Shown in pieces: positions 1-9,900 of a DNA stretch of 64,000 nt. The stretch comes from Enoplolaimus lenunculus (lineage: Eukaryota > Nematoda > Enoplea > Enoplida > Thoracostomopsidae). Within the stretch, counting starts at the first letter, position 1. Each line of letters starts with the position of its first letter. Made by a program: the position numbers and the translations under genes. A model generated the notes under the pieces. The model was not told where the DNA came from. It saw only the letters and a list, made by a program, of their open reading frames with translations, and did no database searches. The stretch lies in NCBI GenBank assembly GCA_030248215.1, contig JASANG010001402.1, forward strand, positions 1 to 64,000, given 5' to 3'.

Positions 1-634
1 TTTTTACATCAACCATAATTCGTCATTTATATTCTAGTATTTATTTCTTGTTTTAATATTTCGAAACAGTGGATCACATGTCTATTTGGCCGCTGTCAGA
101 GAAAGTTGCGGATATGTTTCCGTTACGCAGTCAATCAAACTCAATGATTTAACTTTTATTAATTCTATAGTATTGTTGTGTCGTGTTTCGGGAGGACGCT
201 GATTGGCATCAAATTAATCTAGTTTTAAAACTTTATACGCATGCATGGAAATTGTAATACTAGCGGTATTGAACTAAAAATCTTACTACCCGAAACATAT
301 CGTTTTCTATGGCCACATCGGGGCACTTTTCATTCTAGTATATAATGTGTTAAGCTGTTTAAATTCAATTTTCCTAATTCAATATTGCACTAAGATAACG
401 TTAATGATGGGTATTGAAATGTCGATTCTAAACTATAACGGATTTAAATCGACATTTGACATTTTAAACTAAATAAAAGAGCAAATTTAAAAAAAGAACC
501 GACAAACGCTTTACAATACTATACCAGTGTAAATTCCACACTCACTAACACATATCTCAGATAATGACCATTGCAACTGAAATTTGCGCTTAAAATTAAC
601 ATCATTAAACACGTTTCTGACGGCGGACACAAAC
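1..634. other. RFC4 intron 4 (partial), no gene seen
   Basis: AT-rich sequence downstream of RFC4 exon 4 on the minus strand. I looked for the next conserved RFC4 block (LRRTMEKES-like) in antisense and did not find it, so the intron extends beyond the window edge. No repeat or ORF of note. Confidence 0.6.
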
Positions 635-3600
635 CTGCGCCGCTCCAGTCATTGAGTCTGCCTCATCAAGAATGACCAACTTCAACGGAAGACATGGTCG
701 GCCATCTGGTCTAGTAGAAGCCACTGAATATTGTGAGAATGTTTTCACTTTGTCACGAATCACTTGAATGCCACGTTCATCTGATGCGTTCAATTCAAGT
801 ACACGATCTTTGTATAATTCATGACTGAAACAAAATATTGTTACAAATTATTTTAAGATGAAGATACCTGAGCACACTTTGAGTCTCTTACGTATTTGGT
901 TTCGACTTAACTTTTAACACCCACAATATACTGTTATATCTTCAGCTTCAAAGCTATAAAAACTGTGAAAAATTATTTCTATCCAAAACATTGCACTATA
1001 GACTAAAAGATGATCAAAATGTTATGATATGAGATAGAGTAGATATTGATTGAAAAATAATAAAAAAAGACTGATAAAAGAAAAAAAAAAAAAAAAAAGA
1101 AAAAAAAAGAGAATATAAAAAGAAAAAAAAAAAAAAAAATAAAAAAAATAATATATTTAATATAAAAAAAAAAAAAACTGAACGACATATAAAAAGCGTT
1201 TGTCGTAAATATAAACAATGCACAATTAACATTGTTTTAAGTAGAACAAAAACAAGTTCAGCAGTCCAGACATTATAGCTCTTACCCAAATAATTCCCGA
1301 GCAACAGCTAACGCGGCTGAGGTTTTTCCTGTACCAGGAGGGCCGTAGAATAAGAAATTTGGCAACTGAAAATAATTTATTACACAGACTTTTCAGCGTT
1401 GTATTACGTATTTTATCTTTTATGCAGTTATGAAACGAGACATTCAAGAAGTTTAAACAAAACGTAGCACCCATTGGCTTCAACTTCAATGACACCGATA
1501 ACTGTTTATGCAAACGAAGTCAGCGCTACATCATACGTTTCGTGTATTTATAGCCGAGCAATTGTTCTAATACACAATAACACCAGACTGTACGTCAAGG
1601 TGCAACCAGCAGGGATGGGCGGTCTCGGTCGAAAAAACGAGACCGATAATCAACCTACAGAGACCGAGACTACCGTTTAATTTATACAATTAAACTAATA
1701 AATGGCCGCCAAACCTTATTATTTTACTTAACTTACACCAGTTAGGAATGGTGGTACAACGTCAACGATTGAAAACTTTCACATAATTGTCTCCAACTTA
1801 AACAGACGTTGCGCAAATATGAAAATGAACTATGGTGGATTATATCCGACGCGACAGTCGGTGCCAATATTAATGAAAACATTAGTTGGTGATCAACTCT
1901 GCAAAAAGCTCATTCACTTTGCTTGTGTCGTGCAAATTTATTTACTTGTTTACTTCCACACCTCCATACCTAAGCTGAAGAGTATGCCTAAATCTCAGCC
2001 ATCCATGTCATAATGTAGTAAGATAATCATTTTGAGGGAACTTGAGAGTATTAATACAGTCATAGTGTTGAATGAAGTAAACAAGTACCCAATTTTTAGT
2101 GGTTCACGCATGTACATTTAGCCTAAAATACGAGCAAAACATGGCTGCGTCCTTTCACCAACTCAAACTAGCTCAGCTACTAACCCGAGAGCAGCCAAGT
2201 CCCGAGACCAGTCAAATCACGAGACCAAGTTCGAGACAGACCATCCCAGGCATCCGGAATTCCAATTCCGATTAGAATTCCTATTCAAAACCACTTCCGA
2301 TTCCGATTGCACAATCAATCGGAATCGGAATTTTGACATTTTATTTTTAATCCTACTTGTTGTGATATGTTGCATAAAAATTCTGCATCATTTATCGATT
2401 ATATTGTCTTCGATGAGTTAACTGATCAATATATAATTGATTGTAGTTTAGCTTTACAGAACCAAAAAAAGATTTGCAATTTGTTTACGCGACGTTTTTG
2501 ATGATTGTTGCCAGCCAGCAGATACCCTAAATCAATATCAATATTATAGGTACTTGTTAATACAAATTATCCATGAAGTCACAAAATTTGTTATTCCGAC
2601 AACGTTTCCAATTCCGATTCGGGTACGTATAAATTTCTATTCCGATTCCGGTATAAATTCGCTGTTCCGATTCCGACTCCGGTAATACGTAAATTACGAT
2701 TCAAGCGCCATGTAGATTTGTATGTACATATATTTAACTTACATCTGAACCGGCAACGCATTTCTTGAGCACAGCCACTACTTCTTCTTGTGAAACAATA
2801 TCATCAACACATTTAGGACGACTGAAAGCCAATAAATATCTTTTATATATACATACGCATTCAATAAATCACCATTTATATATTTATTAGAAGACCAGAC
2901 ACATTCTACTAGAAACGCTGCCTATCGGATAAGTAGCGTATTACTTCGCTAAGTCACCATTTAAACTGGATAAAATCTGGAGTCTCGTTGTCAGAAAATA
3001 TTTTTGCAGTCTCGTGTCTGAAAATATTTCTGCAGACTCGTTGTCATAAAATATTAAGGGATAGGTACAACGAATATCCAGCTCCGGCAAAAATCAACAG
3101 CCAACGCCGGTGTTATACGTTGCCAGGTACCTATTTATAGCTGAAAAGTATTGTCGCTGTAGGTAGTAACCGGGACTTCAGTCCTTTCAACTAGGGATGC
3201 GCCGATTAATCGGCATCGGCAACGGTAATAATCCGCAGTTTTCGTGAGTATCGGCATCGGCACTGCAAAAAAATTGCCGATTCTTTGCCGATACTTTTTG
3301 CACATAACAGTCAGTTTGAATGCTATCAATTTCATTTCTGGGCGCATATCACTGTGTCCGGTCAGGAAAAGTGACATTTTCCTTGTGTTTGTGTTTGAAA
3401 AAATTAATTGAAATGAACCGTTCGTCTAAAATTATAATCGTTTACGTTGGTTAGGGTTTAAGTCTTCATATAATGGTGTAATGTAGTATTCTATCTGTTT
3501 GTTAAACATGGTGTACAGAAGTTACAATTGGCAAAATTTCAAAATAAGAATCGGCATCGGTATCGGCAAAAAATTTTGGTATCGGCACATCCCTACTTTC

Positions 3601-4447
3601 AACTAAGCAGCTAAAAAGCGGGTTGCGGTGGTTGTGAACTAGCGACCATCTGCGTGTCAGTCAGACGCTATTACCAGTGCGCCACGTGGCCCGCCTCCCC
3701 AACGGTTTCTATCGTTATACAGAGCACTGCACTACATCATGTGCACAATAACGGACAAGCATGTCTTACATGCTTACAAGTGTCACATAATTCGATATTA
3801 TACTTGTATTGACGACCAAAATCACAATACTTGGTTTTGAATTTTGTTTGAAATGATAAATATAAGTACTTCAAGATAGGGTGGAAACAAAGATTCGGAT
3901 TCAGATTCCTCAAAAATTTGCGGTTCGAATTCGGTTCTGAACGAGCCGAATCCAAAAGCCGATCGAACAAAGCTCGGCAATGTTTTTCCGTTTTAAACAA
4001 TAAAAAATCAAAATTTTTGTTTCAGGTCACAGATCTCAAAACTGATGCCACGCACGATATATATTAACGCTTCAAAGTCATGCGGCTGGTATTGCGTTGA
4101 TATTGTGGAAAAAATTATAGATATAAATGAAATGTGTAGCATGCAAGATTCGGATTCAGCAAAATAGCAATGAATTCAGATCCGGTCCATTCGTGGATTC
4201 GGTGCCATCCTGCTTCAAGAAACGTAGTTAATACTAAAACCCATGTAGAAACAAAAATACAACATATCATAGCATTTATATATGCGGTTCTGCTCTCACA
4301 ACTGCCAGGGCGGTATTTTTTGGTACCCATCCCTGAAACTTACTACTTTTCTACCCAAGGCCGAGCGTCTGTTTTATCTGCAGCAGAAGCAATCGCTTGC
4401 TTTTTAGGTTTACTTGGACCAGAATAGCCAGTCACGAATGCTTCCAT
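635..4447 (-). CDS. RFC4: Replication factor C subunit 4 (clamp loader small subunit), 3' part outside window
   Basis: AAA+ subunit of the RFC clamp loader that places PCNA on primed DNA in the nucleus. Four coding exons are visible on the minus strand: 4344-4447, 2743-2821, 1286-1365 and 635-824 (104, 79, 80 and 190 nt), with GT/AG borders and matching phases, giving 151 residues. The start ATG at 4447 has an A at -3 and begins [10 protein letters not shown], like animal RFC4. The chain continues through [14 protein letters not shown], the Walker A motif [32 protein letters not shown] and the Walker B motif [11 protein letters not shown], in the order expected for RFC4. Human RFC4 is 363 aa, so slightly less than half is present. 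The exon-4 donor is at 634, and no further exon is seen down to position 1. Introns hold families B, C, F and G MITEs. Confidence 0.95.
1076..1176. repeat. A-rich low-complexity tract
   Basis: About 100 bp almost purely A with scattered G and T, inside RFC4 intron 3. It produces Phe-rich open frames on the minus strand that are artefacts of composition. Confidence 0.9.
1596..2700. mobile_element. Family B hAT-like MITE, split by a family G element
   Basis: The left end is CAAGGTGCAACCAG at 1596-1609 and the sequence resumes at 2250 as GCATCCGGAATTCC. Together these match the family B end (CAGGGTGCAACCGGAATTCC type). The interior repeats GATTCC/CCGATT hexamers near both ends and a conserved core shared with copies at 15.1, 16.9 and 49.4 kb. 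The right end is eroded, near 2700. It lies in RFC4 intron 2. Confidence 0.65.
1610..2249. mobile_element. Family G MITE (GGTCTC/GAGACC ends) inserted in family B
   Basis: Begins CAGGGATGGGCGGTCTCGG and ends GAGACAGACCATCCCAG, an inverted pair. Several GAGACC or GTCTCG hexamers lie within about 70 bp of each end. Flanking octamers gcaaccag (1602-1609) and gcatccgg (2250-2257) match at 6 of 8 positions and correspond to the family B end sequence gcaaccgg. That supports an 8-bp target duplication and insertion into a pre-existing family B copy. A related partial copy starts near 14734 (TAGGGATGGGAGTCTCAG). Confidence 0.6.
3192..3595. mobile_element. Family C hAT-like MITE (404 bp) with perfect 8-bp TSD
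   Basis: Starts TAGGGATGCGCCGATTAATC and ends GGTATCGGCACATCCCTA, inverted termini. It is flanked by identical octamers ctttcaac at 3184-3191 and 3596-3603. CGGCAT/GCCGAT hexamers are reiterated near both ends. The TAGGGATG ends and 8-bp duplication fit the hAT superfamily. No transposase ORF is present. It lies in RFC4 intron 1. Confidence 0.9.
3618..3692 (-). pseudogene. tRNA-like sequence (degenerate tRNA or SINE head)
   Basis: On the minus strand the sequence begins GGGCCACGTGGCGCACTGG, whose TGGCGCACTGG segment resembles a Pol III A box. A damaged B box (AGTTCACAACC in place of GGTTCGAATCC) follows about 50 nt later. The 3' acceptor strand does not pair well and no clean 7-nt anticodon loop forms. 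It is therefore a tRNA relic or tRNA-derived SINE fragment, not a working tRNA. Confidence 0.45.
3877..4212. mobile_element. Family F hAT-like MITE (336 bp) with perfect 8-bp TSD
   Basis: Ends TAGGGTGG and CCATCCTG, with the octamer cttcaaga duplicated exactly at 3869-3876 and 4213-4220. Near both ends the hexamer GATTCG/CGAATC is reiterated (for example AAAGATTCGGATTCAG). The same family occurs at 14113-14470 in opposite orientation, and an eroded copy lies near 23010. It sits about 130 bp downstream of RFC4 exon 1, in intron 1. Confidence 0.9.
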
Positions 4448-5419
4448 TGTAACGTTATAGCACAGATAATTAATCTGAAACATTTGTTGGTTAATTTACG
4501 TGTCTACTGTATATGTTCTGCCTGACGGACTGATTAACTTTATTAATACGCAGTTGTAAAAGGAGTATAGGAAACAATACACTTCATTCGCTGCTGCTGT
4601 CTGATCGAAAACTGTTGATGATGCATAGTTAACAATACAGAATACGCATATAGATAAAAACATTAATCTTAATTCGCACATTGCACTAGCAATATCATTT
4701 CTCTTAGCCGAAATTTTCGATACATTTTAATTAAAACAGCAAATTTTAAGCATCTAATTTCAATGTAACTTGCTCTAAGTTACAACAGTTAACTTCGCTA
4801 TGGTTCGGAAACTAACTTCTTCAACGAAGTCGCGCTCAGAGACCGCCAATTTAGTATTAATTAAAAACTTGCAAATTTATGACCAGAATGATCAAATTCA
4901 AATTTGTGCATGCCGACTGATTTATTTTCAGAACGAAAAACATTTAAAGCTTAGTAATGCACAAAGTTTATTGCATTGAAAACTTGCACAATCATGTTTC
5001 GCTCCAAAATTTAGTTTTACAAACATGCAGCTATTTTGTCTGACGCTACAGTAACCATACGGTAATATTTTAAGCCATTCGCTGGCTAATTTCAATGATA
5101 CCAGGATAAATACTCATTATCAGCATGTGGGAGCAGACAGGGGTTGGGGCTCACCAACTCTATGCTGGAGGCCCGCGACGTAGAGGTAGATCTACAGAAT
5201 TTTCCGGTGTTCGAACTTAGGTTCTCCTTTCGAGCTCACGCTCGAGTTGATAGCTGTGAGGACACCCTTCCGAAAAAGTTTCACACAAAAGTTGCCAAAT
5301 GGTGAATGTAGAGAGTGAACTCATCTTTAAAATGAATTACACTTTTCGCGCGTAGCGGAAAATTTTACTATTTTCTTTTAAAGTATACAGTTCAAATTTT
5401 AGGTAATACAATCTTCATA

Positions 5420-5758
5420 TTGCTAATAACCAGTGAAGACAGCGCACGGCACAGATCACTTAAAGATTTGTTTTATTACCTTCTTTATTTTGTTAGCATT
5501 TTAGCAGTTTGGCGGTTTATAAAGGCCTGTGTAGCGTCTAAAGCCATTGAAAAATTTGCGGAATGGTATGATTGTGTGAAACTTGTGACCGAAGCGAGCA
5601 AGAAGCCAAACGTATTTCAAAACTTCGACAATCAATTTTTCTTCTATCAGATTAGGGAGGGTGCTCCCCAAATGTGGGGTATGGGGGTGACTGCTCCGGC
5701 CCTTGCATTTGAAGCGTTGGAAAGGTTTGTTTTGCAGATGCCGAGATGCAGACGTTGA
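5420..5758 (+). CDS. Unassigned ORF, 112 codons
   Basis: Open frame with a hydrophobic stretch (YYLLYFVSILAVWRF) followed by a mixed charged segment. The tail is rich in Gly, Ala and Pro and overlaps GC-richer sequence that partly recurs near 5990. The annotated start is not an ATG in good context, no splice-site pair supports it, and I recognise no family. AATAAAG follows at about 5767. It could be a small gene, a terminal exon, or a fragment of a repeat. Low confidence. Confidence 0.2.
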   Translation: MLITSEDSARHRSLKDLFYYLLYFVSILAVWRFIKACVASKAIEKFAEWYDCVKLVTEASKKPNVFQNFDNQFFFYQIREGAPQMWGMGVTAPALAFEALERFVLQMPRCRR

Positions 5759-6547
5759 ATTGACCAAATAAAGTTTAATCAACCTGCAACTTCAAACTTT
5801 CTACGTCAACATATCCGCTACATTGTTTTGCAATAATCTGAAGCTCAGACTGAACAATTTCCTCGCTAAGCCATGTATTCTTTTGCTATAATACGTTTTC
5901 CAATTTAATATCCGATTTTCGCTTCCGCAATTATACTGTTAGTGTAAAGCGTACAAATAACGGGTTTATTGTGATGTCTGGGCAATATTGGGGGGCTGTG
6001 CCACCAACCGGCACATTAGGGGGCTGTGCTCCCCCTGCCCCGACATTTTTTGACAACACTAGCGCCTAAAGTACTCAATGGTTGTCACTGCAAGTTTTCT
6101 CTCCAGAAACTTGCACGGTAATTATGAAGTTCATGTTTAAATCATAAATCCTCGCTAAGCCCTGTATTCTTTTGCTGTAAATCCGTTTTCAAATTTTTGT
6201 ACAGCTTGCACATGAATTATTTATTTACATTGCTAGTACGGTGTGCGCCGTTAAATTTTCAAGGCACTGTTTGCTGACACATGGAAGAATTTTCCTGGTT
6301 GTAGGTATCTTTAAGTAATTTTTACCCCAATCAAACTTCGACGTCTGTACCGGCTTGAAGATCGCCGGAACTTAGTTACTATGGGTTTGTGGTGATTATT
6401 TGCAATCGTTGAAAATTATTCTGTTTCGTTCGAAATTTCACTGTTCAGTGTGAGTATATGCGGTGTAGCTTGTGTAGGTGGAGAGTGTGTAATGTTAAGA
6501 CGCATACATAGTCGTGCGCATATACCACCAGAGGAAATTAAGATATC

Positions 6548-6619
6548 GGCCGCGTGGTGTAATGGGTAGCGCGCTTGATCGCGAGCGAGAGGTCCGAGGT
6601 TCGATTCCCGGCGTGGCCA
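6548..6619 (+). pseudogene. tRNA-like sequence with defective anticodon arm
   Basis: Seven acceptor pairs form between GGCCGCG and CGTGGCC (one G-U). The D-arm region TGGTGTAATGGG resembles an A box and GGTTCGATTCC is a perfect B box. T-stem pairing has one mismatch. The best anticodon stem (CGCTT with GAGCG) leaves a 6-nt loop, so no standard anticodon can be read. Probably a tRNA pseudogene or SINE head that keeps Pol III promoter boxes. Confidence 0.6.
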
Positions 6620-6901
6620 TATCTTTCGGAGAAATTTACGAGAAAAATCAAATATATTCGCAGTATTTCGGAGGAAGGGGTCGTCCCGACCGTGCAGTTC
6701 TGACATTCAGTAAGATTTTTTCTCTCGAATTTGAATAGACGTGTTTATTCTTTTTAACCTCTTGTTGCACCTGGCAGCTGAATTCAGTGAATGTTATAGG
6801 TTGCTACAATAGCTACCGTATAGAATGTTGTTGCAGCCTGGCTGCGGTAAACTTTTCAGAGCTTTGATTTATTGACTTACATTAAAATTACTTTTGATAA
6901 C

Positions 6902-9900
6902 ATGTCAAATAGACGAAGCATTCGTCGGTCATCTGGTGTCAACAGAAGCAACCTATTTTCTCCGAGAGACCACAATGTTGACAAGATCAAACGGTGCGTA
7001 ATAAGCTATCGGGCTGCAAATTTAACAATTGATTTATAGTTGAGTAAAATTAATAACGTAACCGGGAACGACATGTCCTTGGGATAACGAGTGACAATTT
7101 TAAAAATCATCACTCGTTAACCCCATCTTGGCACAAATTTTTGATGTAACCCCGCCCTCAAAACACAAACACACTAAACACAAACGTCGTGTGTGTTAAA
7201 TGCGTGCAAACATTGTTATTTGTATATATACCAGGGTACAACCGGATACCAAAAACTGACGGAGCCGGAGCCGGATAATATATTATCCAGTCGGAACCGG
7301 AGTCGGATAGTTATTTCGTTGTTTAATTTAATGTCATATTCCTTTATAGTTTGTATTCTGGTTTAGCAAATCATATTACAGTTTTAATTAATGTTTGAGC
7401 GCACTAAATATGATTTTTTTCGTAAATTAATTCTATCACTAAAAAATACCACGAGCACATACATTTTCAAAAGCATAAACTGAGATATATTCGTGTGTAT
7501 GCATGCAAATCTAAGTATATATCCCACCGGAGCCGGATATCCGGCTGCATCCTAATATAAACACGTTCAAAACACCGTTGGAAACGAATCACAGCAATTA
7601 ACGGATTACAATTCTAAATTAAAAACAAACACATTAATTTTGTGTTGACTACGGTGGGGTTATATTAAAAATTTGTGCTAAGGTGGGGGTAACGAGTGAA
7701 AATTTTTAAAACTTTGATTTGTTTAACCCCAGGACATGTCGTTACCTGTGTCTTAAGAAGTTGTGTATAGTGAACCCTGCGTAAATGCTGCCTATCTTCT
7801 ATACGTATATAATTAAGAATTGCTTATTAAGTATGTAGGTAACAGAATGAAACACTGCGCAGAATGCTAGTTTCACTGAAAAATCAACAAATGCAATATG
7901 TATCTATTGTAAACGTTGAGCATAAAATGGTAAAAACATTTTTGAACTTTTAGGCTCAGTTTGAAATCTATTGAGACGACTCAGAAAACAGACACCAAGG
8001 CCAGCCAAAGCCTGAGATTGAGAGCGCCAATCCTTGGTGCATATATACCTGTCAGAATGCACTGTCATTAGGGTTATATTTTCAGGATAGAAATATCGTT
8101 ACCACGATTGTCTGGAGATAATGAAACATTATCAACTGTGTTTCAAGGAGTCTGTCCAGATACAACAACGGTCGAGTTGCAAGAAGTTGACGACAGACAA
8201 GAGTTACGCCAACGACATTTGAATCAGGTTATTTGTGGTAATAATTGGGTATGGGCGTCGTTTAAGATTGCGGGGTTCGACGTGACTTCTTGTTCCGGCC
8301 GGAATTCCTGCAAAAATCGATTCCGGTTCTTGTATTACAGGACACAAGAACCGAAGTTTTTACAGTGTTGTGTCAAACCATGTAAACATTAAAATGTTCC
8401 GTAGTTTTAAATAATATATAATTACTTAATTCCTGTTCCGACAAATATTAGTTCCGTTAAAGCCCTGGCATGTACGTGTTATTTAAGGAAATAGCAAACA
8501 GGGTATTCGTCTTGTTACCGTCAATAAATTCAGCCATTAATACTAGGTTGTTCTATTTTTTATTGTGGCAGAAGCGTAGTTGCTAAGGTTAACAGAACCA
8601 GATGGAATTGATAGTTTAACAAACTGTGTATCTATGGCCGAAGGTATATATCTCAGCTCTGCTAATGTTTACTGTAATAGTATATAATAAACAACTGTAA
8701 GGTTTTTAAACATTTTAATCCGCATATTGTGGAACCTCTGATTTAAGATGAGGGGCTTGGAACCCTTTCTTTGCCGACCATATCTTTTGAAGCACGGTTT
8801 TTCTGTTAAGCATAGGTGAAACGCGAAAAACATTTTGGAACTTGCTATCACTTAGGTACTGTAAAGTTAAATTTTTTCCTGCTTCAATTAATAAAGCCGA
8901 TTTTGAACGCATTGCGAATTTGCATATTTGCGCCATCTGATCAAAAACATAACTGTCTGTCTGTAGCATTTGACATCTGTTTATAGTGACGAACTTGAAT
9001 GATCTGATAGTTGATAGTATACTGATGAATCAATACTTCAGGTGTCAAACAGTCAGAATCAATTCCAAAGTCCATCTACGTCAGCAAATGCTGTTCAAAG
9101 GTATATATGAAAGTTTTAGGGGAGTTTCTGTTCAGGTATTGAAAAGTGTTTAACCGTGATTCCGGTTTTCGGTGGAATTCTTACAACTTGTCAATAATTG
9201 CTTGTTGCTTTACAGAGCCCAAAAAGTTCGCCAATTTGTTGATGCGGCGTTTTTGAAACTTGTTGCCTCCCAAGAGGTTGGAGACCTGATATATAGTTAG
9301 TTAAAGTGTAAAACTTATATAATTAAAGTGCTCAAATTAATTCAGCAGCTTAATCATAACGAATATGTGGAAATTGCATACGAAATGTTTTAATATCGAC
9401 TTAGGTATCTTTGGTTACAAATTTTTAATATATGTAGTTTATCTTTTCTTTAATGCCTGTTTTGTACTGGCATGGTGTCGCATTTATTGAGCGAAGCTCG
9501 GAGTTTCGCGAAGCGTTTTATGTTTTGTACTTGGGGGTCGAAAGGTGGATGTCCGTCCGTCCGTCTGTCCGTCCGAAAAGAATCTCAGGAACGGCTGAAC
9601 CGATTTTGATAAACTTTTTTTGTTTGAAAGCCAATTATACTGGGGTGTTAACCTCGCTTTGGGGTTTTAAAATCTTAAGCCGTTTATTAGCTACAGGCTA
9701 ATTTGCATAATTAATTAAGCCTAAATTAGGACTTTCCACAATATTTCACTAATTATTACAGTTAGAAGCAATCTAATTTTAGCATTAAAGGGTTTTTGGG
9801 TGCGAGGAATCTGCGTAGACTGTTTACAAACCTCCAAAACCGATAATTGAGCAGTTAGCTAATAGATAATTTGCATATTAGCATAGTTTATAAGCCTAAA

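Larger units (their letters stand above)
4448..6901. other. Divergent intergenic region between RFC4 and NCAPH
   Basis: About 2.45 kb between the start codons of two divergently transcribed genes, so both promoters should lie here. I could not assign a TATA box, CpG block or other promoter motif with confidence. It contains an unassigned ORF (5420-5758), a tRNA-like sequence (6548-6619) and unclassified moderately repetitive DNA around 5110-5300 and 5950-6060. Confidence 0.6.

Noticed and set aside
1003-1304. Phe-rich minus-strand ORFs
   Set aside because: They are read from the A-rich tract in RFC4 intron 3.
5110-5300. Possible rRNA or Pol III gene around GGTGTTCGAACTTAGG
   Set aside because: Only a loose B-box resemblance; no tRNA fold or recognisable rRNA motif.
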